Both the position numbers and the translations under genes were made by a program. Shown in pieces: positions 44,901 through 53,900 of a stretch of 64,000 bases of DNA (position 1 is the first letter of the stretch; every line of letters begins with the position of its first letter). Where the stretch lies: positions 36,648,591 through 36,712,590 of the forward strand of contig OZ024837.1 of NCBI GenBank assembly GCA_964016985.1, read 5' to 3'. Under the pieces are notes generated by a model. The model searched no databases. It was not told where the DNA came from and saw nothing but the letters and a program-made list of their open reading frames with translations. Origin of the DNA: Anodontia alba (taxonomy: Eukaryota > Mollusca > Bivalvia > Lucinida > Lucinidae).

Positions 44901-47900
44901 TATATTTTAGTTGTCCTAGAGTGAGGATATGATGATTTTCTTCATTTTCGAAAACTTTTCAGAAAATCGAAAAAAATTGAAGTTTTCGCCCACCGCGGAC
45001 CTGGGGAACTTTTTGGGGTCAAATCACTCATGTGCCCATTTTCCATCCAAATGAGTGAATTTGTATATTTTAGTTGTCCTAGAGTGAGGATATGATGATT
45101 TTCTTCATTTTCGAAAACTTTTCAGAAATCGAAAAAATTGAAGTTTTCGCCCACCGCGGACCTGGGGAACTTTTTGGGGTCAAATCACTCATGTGCCCAT
45201 TTTCCATCCAAATGAGTGAATTTGTATATTTTAGTTGTCCTAGAGTGAGGATATGATGATTTTCTTCATTTTCGAAAACTTTTCAGAAAATCGAAAAAAA
45301 TTGAAGTTTTCGCCCACCGCGGACCTGGGGAACTTTTTGGGGTCAAATCACTCATGTGCCCATTTTCCATCCAAATGAGTGAATTTGTATATTTTAGTTG
45401 TCCTAGAGTGAGGATATGATGATTTTCTTCATTTTCGAAAACTTTTCAGAAAATCGAAAAAAATTGAAGTTTTCGCCCACCGCGGACCTGGGGAACTTTT
45501 TGGGGTCAAATCACTCATGTGCCCATTTTCCATCCAAATGAGTGAATTTGTATATTTTAGTTGTCCTAGAGTGAGGATATGATGATTTTCTTCATTTTCG
45601 AAAACTTTTCAGAAAATCGAAAAAAATTGAAGTTTTCGCCCACCGCGGACCTGGGGAACTTTTTGGGGTCAAATCACTCATGTGCCCATTTTCCATCCAA
45701 ATGAGTGAATTTGTATATTTTAGTTGTCCTAGAGTGAGGATATGATGATTTTCTTCATTTTCGAAAACTTTTCAGAAAATCGAAAAAAATTGAAGTTTTC
45801 GCCCACCGCGGACCTGGGGAACTTTTTGGGGTCAAATCACTCATGTGCCCATTTTCCATCCAAATGAGTGAATTTGTATATTTTAGTTGTCCTAGAGTGA
45901 GGATATGATGATTTTCTTCATTTTCGAAAACTTTTCAGAAAATCGAAAAAAATTGAAGTTTTCGGCCCACCGCGGACCTGGGGAACTTTTTGGGGTCAAA
46001 TCACTCATGTGCCCATTTTCCATCCAAATGAGTGAATTTGTATATTTTAGTTGTCCTAGAGTGAGGATATGATGATTTTCTTCATTTTCGAAAACTTTTC
46101 AGAAAATCGAAAAAAATTGAAGTTTTCGCCCACCGCGGACCTGGGGAACTTTTTGGGGTCAAATCACTCATGTGCCCATTTTCCATCCAAATGAGTGAAT
46201 TTGTATATTTTAGTTGTCCTAGAGTGAGGATATGATGATTTTCTTCATTTTCGAAAACTTTTCAGAAAATCGAAAAAAAATTGAAGTTTTCGCCCACCGC
46301 GGACCTGGGGAACTTTTTGGGGTCAAATCACTCATGTGCCCATTTTCCATCCAAATGAGTGAATTTGTATATTTTAGTTGTCCTAGAGTGAGGATATGAT
46401 GATTTTCTTCATTTTCGAAAACTTTTCAGAAATCGAAAAAAATTGAAGTTTTCGCCCACCGCGGACCTGGGGAACTTTTTGGGGTCAAATCACTCATGTG
46501 CCCATTTTCCATCCAAATGAGTGAATTTGTATATTTTAGTTGTCCTAGAGTGAGGATATGATGATTTTCTTCATTTTCGAAAACTTTTCAGAAAATCGAA
46601 AAAAATTGAAGTTTTCGCCCACCGCGGACCTGGGGAACTTTTTGGGGTCAAATCACTCATGTGCCCATTTTCCATCCAAATGAGTGAATTTGTATATTTT
46701 AGTTGTCCTAGAGTGAGGATATGATGATTTTCTTCATTTTCGAAAACTTTTCAGAAAATCGAAAAAAATTGAAGTTTTCGCCCACCGCGGACCTGGGGAA
46801 CTTTTTGGGGTCAAATCACTCATGTGCCCATTTTCCATCCAAATGAGTGAATTTGTATATTTTAGTTGTCCTAGAGTGAGGATATGATGATTTTCTTCAT
46901 TTTCGAAAACTTTTCAGAAAATCGAAAAAAATTGAAGTTTTCGCCCACCGCGGACCTGGGGAACTTTTTGGGGTCAAATCACTCATGTGCCCATTTTCCA
47001 TCCAAATGAGTGAATTTGTATATTTTAGTTGTCCTAGAGTGAGGATATGATGATTTTCTTCATTTTTCGAAAACTTTTCAGAAATCGAAAAAAAATTGAA
47101 GTTTTCGCCCACCGCGGACCTGGGGAACTTTTTGGGGTCAAATCACTCATGTGCCCATTTTCCATCCAAATGAGTGAATTTGTATATTTTAGTTGTCCTA
47201 GAGTGAGGATATGATGATTTTCTTCATTTTCGAAAACTTTCAGAAAATCGAAAAAAATTGAAGTTTTCGCCCACCGCGGACCTGGGGAACTTTTTGGGGT
47301 CAAATCACTCATGTGCCCATTTTCCATCCAAATGAGTGAATTTGTATATTTTAGTTGTCCTAGAGTGAGGATATGATGATTTTCTTCATTTTCGAAAACT
47401 TTTCAGAAAATCGAAAAAAATTGAAGTTTTCGCCCACCCGCTGGACCTGGGGAACTTTTTGGGGTCAAATCACTCATGTGCCCATTTTCCATCCAAATGA
47501 GTGAATTTGTATATTTTAGTTGTCCTAGAGTGAGGATATGATGATTTTCTTCATTTTCGAAAACTTTTCAGAAAATCGAAAAAAATTGAAGTTTTCGCCC
47601 ACCGCGGACCTGGGGAACTTTTTGGGGTCAAATCACTCATGTGCCCATTTTCCATCCAAACGGAGTGAATTTGTATATTTTAGTTGTCCTAGAGTGAGGA
47701 TATGATGATTTTCTTCATTTTCGAAAACTTTTCAGAAAATCGAAAAAAATTGAAGTTTTCGCCCACCGCGGACCTGGGGAACTTTTTGGGGTCAAATCAC
47801 TCATGTGCCCATTTTCCATCCAAACGAAGTGAATTTGTATATTTTAGTTGTCCTAGAGTGAGGATATGATGATTTTCTTCATTTTCGAAAACTTTTCAGA

Positions 47901-50900
47901 AAATCGAAAAAATTGAAGTTTTCGCCCACCGCGGACCTGGGGAACTTTTTGGGGTCAAATCACTCATGTGCCCATTTTCCATCCAAACGAGTGAATTTGT
48001 ATATTTTAGTTGTCCTAGAGTGAGGATATGATGATTTTCTTCATTTTCGAAAACTTTTCAGAAAATCGAAAAAAATTGAAGTTTTCGCCCACCGCGGACC
48101 TGGGGAACTTTTTGGGGTCAAATCACTCATGTGCCCATTTTCCATCCAAACGAGTGAATTTGTATATTTTAGTTGTCCTAGAGTGAGGATATGATGATTT
48201 TCTTCATTTTCGAAAACTTTTCAGAAAATCGAAAAAAATTGAAGTTTTCGCCCACCGCGGACCTGGGGAACTTTTTGGGGTCAAATCACTCATGTGCCCA
48301 TTTTCCATCCAAACGAGTGAATTTGTATATTTTAGTTGTCCTAGAGTGAGGATATGATGATTTTCTTCATTTTCGAAAACTTTTCAGAAAATCGAAAAAA
48401 ATTGAAGTTTTCGCCCACCGCGGACCTGGGGAACTTTTTGGGGTCAAATCACTCATGTGCCCATTTTCCATCCAAAACGAGTGAATTTGTATATTTTAGT
48501 TGTCCTAGAGTGAGGATATGATGATTTTCTTCATTTTCGAAAACTTTTCAGAAAATCGAAAAAAATTGAAGTTTCGCCCACCGCGGACCTGGGGAACTTT
48601 TTGGGGTCAAATCACTCATGTGCCCATTTTCCATCCAAACGAGTGAATTTGTATATTTTAGTTGTCCTAGAGTGAGGATATGATGATTTTCTTCATTTTC
48701 GAAAACTTTTCAGAAAATCGAAAAAAATTGAAGTTTTCGCCCACCGCGGACCTGGGGAACTTTTTGGGGTCAAATCACTCATGTGCCCATTTTCCATCCA
48801 AACGAGTGAATTTGTATATTTTAGTTGTCCTAGAGTGAGGATATGATGATTTTCTTCATTTTCGAAAACTTTTCAGAAAATCGAAAAAAATTGAAGTTTT
48901 CGCCCACCGCGGACCTGGGGAACTTTTTGGGGTCAAATCACTCATGTGCCCATTTTCCATCCAAACGAGTGAATTTGTATATTTTAGTTGTCCTAGAGTG
49001 AGGATATGATGATTTTCTTCATTTTCGAAAACTTTTCAGAAAATCGAAAAAAATTGAAGTTTTCGCCCACCGCGGACCCTGGGGAACTTTTTGGGGTCAA
49101 ATCACTCATGTGCCCACTTTCCATCCAAACGAGTGAATTTGTATATTTTAGTTGTCCTAGAGTGAGGATATGATGATTTTCTTCATTTTCGAAAACTTTT
49201 CAGAAATCGAAAAAAATTGAAGTTTTCGCCCACCGCGGACCTGGGGAACTTTTTGGGGTCAAATCACTCATGTGCCCACTTTCCATCCAAACGAGTGAAT
49301 TTGTATATTTTTAGTTGTCCTAGAGTGAGGATATGATGATTTTCTTCATTTTCGAAAACTTTTCAGAAAATCGAAAAAAATTGAAGTTTTCGCCCACCGC
49401 GGACCTGGGGAACTTTTTGGGGTCAAATCACTCATGTGCCCACTTTCCATCCAAACGAGTGAATTTGTATATTTTAGTTGTCCTAGAGTGAGGATATGAT
49501 GATTTTCTTCATTTTCGAAAACTTTTCAGAAAATCGAAAAAAATTGAAGTTTTCGCCCACCGCGGACCTGGGGAACTTTTTGGGGTCAAATCACTCATGT
49601 GCCCACTTTCCATCCAAACGAGTGAATTTGTATATTTTAGTTGTCCTAGAGTGAGGATATGATGATTTTCTTCATTTTCGAAAACTTTTCAGAAAATCGA
49701 AAAAAATTGAAGTTTTCGCCCACCGCGGACCTGGGGAACTTTTTGGGGTCAAATCACTCATGTGCCCACTTTCCATCCAATGAGTGAATTTGTATATTTT
49801 AGTTGTCCTAGAGTGAGGATATGATGATTTTCTTCATTTTCGAAAACTTTTCAGAAAATCGAAAAAAATTGAAGTTTTCGCCCACCGCGGACCTGGGGAA
49901 CTTTTTGGGGTCAAATCACTCATGTGCCCACTTTCCATCCAAATGAGTGAATTTGTATATTTTAGTTGTCCTAGAGTGAGGATATGATGATTTTCTTCAT
50001 TTTCGAAAACTTTTCAGAAAATCGAAAAAAATTGAAGTTTTCGCCCACCGCGGACCTGGGGAACTTTTTGGGGTCAAATCACTCATGTGCCCACTTTCCA
50101 TCCAAATGAGTGAATTTGTATATTTTAGTTGTCCTAGAGTGAGGATATGATGATTTTCTTCATTTTCGAAAACTTTTCAGAAAATCGAAAAAAATTGAAG
50201 TTTTCGCCCACCGCGGACCTCGGGAACTTTTTGGGGTCAAATCACTCATGTGCCCACTTTCCATCCAAATGAGTGAATTTGTATATTTTAGTTGTCCTAG
50301 AGTGAGGATATGATGATTTTCTTCATTTTCGAAAACTTTTCAGAAAATCGAAAAAATTGAAGTTTTCGCCCACCGCGGACCTCGGGAACTTTTTGGGGTC
50401 AAATCACTCATGTGCCCACTTTCCATCCAAATGAGTGAATTTGTATATTTTAGTTGTCCTAGAGTGAGGATATGATGATTTTCTTCATTTTCGAAAACTT
50501 TTCAGAAAATCGAAAAAAATTGAAGTTTTCGCCCACCGCGGACCTCGGGAACTTTTTGGGGTCAAATCACTCATGTGCCCACTTTCCATCCAAATGAGTG
50601 AATTTGTATATTTTAGTTGTCCTAGAGTGAGGATATGATGATTTTCTTCATTTTCGAAAACTTTTCAGAAAATCGAAAAAAATTGAAGTTTTCGCCCACC
50701 GCGGACCTCGGGAACTTTTTGGGGTCAAATCACTCATGTGCCCATTTTCCATCCAAATGAGTGAATTTGTATATTTTAGTTGTCCTAGAGTGAGGATATG
50801 ATGATTTTCTTCATTTTCGAAAACTTTTCAGAAAATCGAAAAATTGAAGTTTTCGCCCACCGCGGACCTCGGAACTTTTTGGGGTCAAATCACTCCTGTA

Positions 50901-53900
50901 TATTTTAGTTGTCCTGGAGTGAGAGTATGATGATTTTCTTTATTTTCGAAAACTTTTCAAAAAATCAAAAAAATTGAAGTTTTCACCCACCGCGGACCTG
51001 GGGAACTTTTTTGGATCAAATAACTCGTGTGCCCACTTTCCATCCAATGAGTGAATTTGTATATTTTAGTTGTCCTGGAGTGGAAATATGATGATTTTCT
51101 TCATTTTGAAAACTTTTAAAAAAATCGAAAAAATTGAAGTTTTCACCCACCGCGGACCTGGGGAACTTTTTTGGATCAAATAACTCGTGTGCCCACTTTC
51201 CATCCAATGAGTGAATTTGTATATTTTAGTTGTCCTGGAGTGGAAATATGATGATTTTCTTAATTTTTGAAAACTTTTAAAAAATCGAAAAATTGAAGTT
51301 TTCACCCACCGCGGACCTGGGGAACTTTTTTTGGGTCAAATAACTTATGTGTCCACTTTCCACCCAAATGAGTGAATTTGTATATATTTTAGTTGTCCTG
51401 GAGTGAGAATATGATGATTTTCTTTATTTTCGAAAACTTTTCAAAAAATCGAAAAAATTGAAGGTTTCGCCCACCGCGGACCTGGGGAACTTTTTTGGGT
51501 CAAATCACTCATGTGCCCACTTTCCATCCAAATGAGTGAATTTGTATATTTTTAGTTGTCCTGGAGTGAGAATATGATGATTTTCTTCATTTTTGAAAAC
51601 TTTTCAAAAAATCGAAAAAATTGAAGTTTTCGCCCACCGCGGACCTGGGGAACTTTTTTGGGTCAAATCACTCATGTGCCCACTTTCCATCCAAATGAGT
51701 GTATTTGTATATTTTAGTTGTCCTGGAGTGAGAATATGATTATTTTCTTCATTTTTGAAAACTTTTCAAAAAATCGAAAAAATTGAAGTTTTCGCCCACC
51801 GCAGACCTGGGGAACTTTTTTGGAAAAGCAATGTAGAGAAGAGTCATGATGAAGAAAAGGGACTACTTATTAGACAAAAAATTCCACAAATCTTATATTG
51901 TGTACATAGTCACGGTCTTACGATCCGTCATTGTGATCTGTGATACATCGCCAACCTCGTTCTGGATTAACGAGATTATGCGCAGAGTAGCAAGAGTGGT
52001 AAAACTCGCGATTGTGAAACTGGCTATTTGCCAGAGTCATCACTCATTTTCTAGTTTTAGTCAAGAATATTCTAAATGTTCTATGACATACCAAAAATAG
52101 CGCAATCCAGAAAGTTCCATAAACTTTTTAAAATTTCTCAAAGCTTCTAAATATTCCAGAATGTTCTTGGACATTACAGAATGTTCTACAGGTTTCCATG
52201 ACCTTCTATAAAAGAAGTTTCTAGAAAATTCATAAACATTCCATTTCTTCCAGTAAGTTCTAAAAGTAATAAAAAAAAACTTGTTATTGTAAACATGATT
52301 TTCCAGAAAGTTCTTTAAAATCGTGCAGTAAACATGAAAATAATATTTAAAAGAATTAAACATCTTATATACAACACTATGAGGAAATCCATCTCCAAAC
52401 AATTATGTTAATCTCTTTGTGAACTATATGTATCAGGAAACTTGCCTCTATAAAATTCAGATAATCCTATTGTGAACTTCAAAGACACTTACCTCTAGAA
52501 AATTCAGACAATCCTTTTTGTGAACTTTGAAGAAACTTACCTCTAGAAAATTACGACAATCCCATTGTGAACTATGAACTGCTTATCCCCAGAAAATTTT
52601 GACAATTCTATTGTGAACAATGAGGAAACTTACCTCTAGAAAATAATAATCTATACTCCCATTGTTACTGAGGGGTAATTTATCTCTAGAAAGTGCAAAT
52701 AATCTTTGTGTGAACTTTGAGGAAAGCTAACTCAAATGCAGATGATTCATTTGTGAGCCATGAAGAAATTTATCTCCAAACATGCAGACAATCTAATTGA
52801 GAACCATGAGAAAACTTACCTCTGGACAATGCAGACAATCCTATTGCGAACTATGAAGAAATTTATCTCTAGGAAATGCAGATAACCCATTTGTGAATTA
52901 CGAGGAAACTTATCTCTCAAAACTTCTGGCAATCTCGTTGTGAACTATGAGGAAATTTACCTTAAGAAAACCTGAAAATCTTATTGTGGACCATGAGGAA
53001 ATTTATCTATAGACAATTCTGATCATCTCAATGTGAACTTTAAAGGCACTGATCTCTGGAAAATTAGATATCCTGTCCCCGACCTTACTCGTCTATGGTT
53101 TGTGTCGTTCTTCCTAGAATAGATTCCTTTTACAGAAAGAAAGCAAAAGAATTTTAATGAAGTTACCTTCCCCACCCCCCCACCCCCCCCCCCCCCCCGC
53201 TGAAATTGTATCGCCCTAAATCGACACTTACCAACAACTATTTTGGCTATCACCAACAACATTCCCAATATGGTGACTACATTAATCGCCACTTTATCTG
53301 TAATAAATGAAAATACCACATTCGATCAAATACCGCAATGTGCGCTTAGGGTTTTTTTAAATATTGCTGAAAAAAAAGTAGTATCAGGGCATACTCAGCG
53401 GAGGATTTCATGAGAGGATTATTTAATGATGCTTGTGCAATTTCTTTTTTTTTTTTTTTTTTTTCATATCAAAGCATATATCATAGGAATTGTCTTGACA
53501 AATCGAAGCTATACAAATGAGAACCAACAACATATGCGTTTAAACAGAAGTAAACAAAAGTATACAGGCTATTATTTGAAGACAAAGAAATTATTTGACT
53601 GTGCGCATATTGGCTGGAATACAACAGTTTATATTAAAGGGTAATGGATAGACTTTCAGGAAAGACAACTCTGTCAATTAGATTTATCTCCCTTCTGAAA
53701 AAGGTCTACTCTAAAAGAAAATAGAATATTATTTTTAGAATAGATCCCTTTTCAAATGGAAACTGATGTGCAGGAAAGCAAACAGGAAGTTATAAAAGTT
53801 GTCTTTCTTGGCGGACGTGGCGGTAAATCTATCAAATGTATCAAGTCCCCTTAACACTACTTCCATCTTTGAATATGGACATGTCCATAGGCGTAGCGCG

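Noticed and set aside
40578..51305. Minus-strand open frames of 60-100 codons through the satellite, repeating the same peptide
   Set aside because: The 162-bp unit is 54 codons long, so any open frame recurs. Indels between monomers break it, and no start, splice or family signal supports coding.
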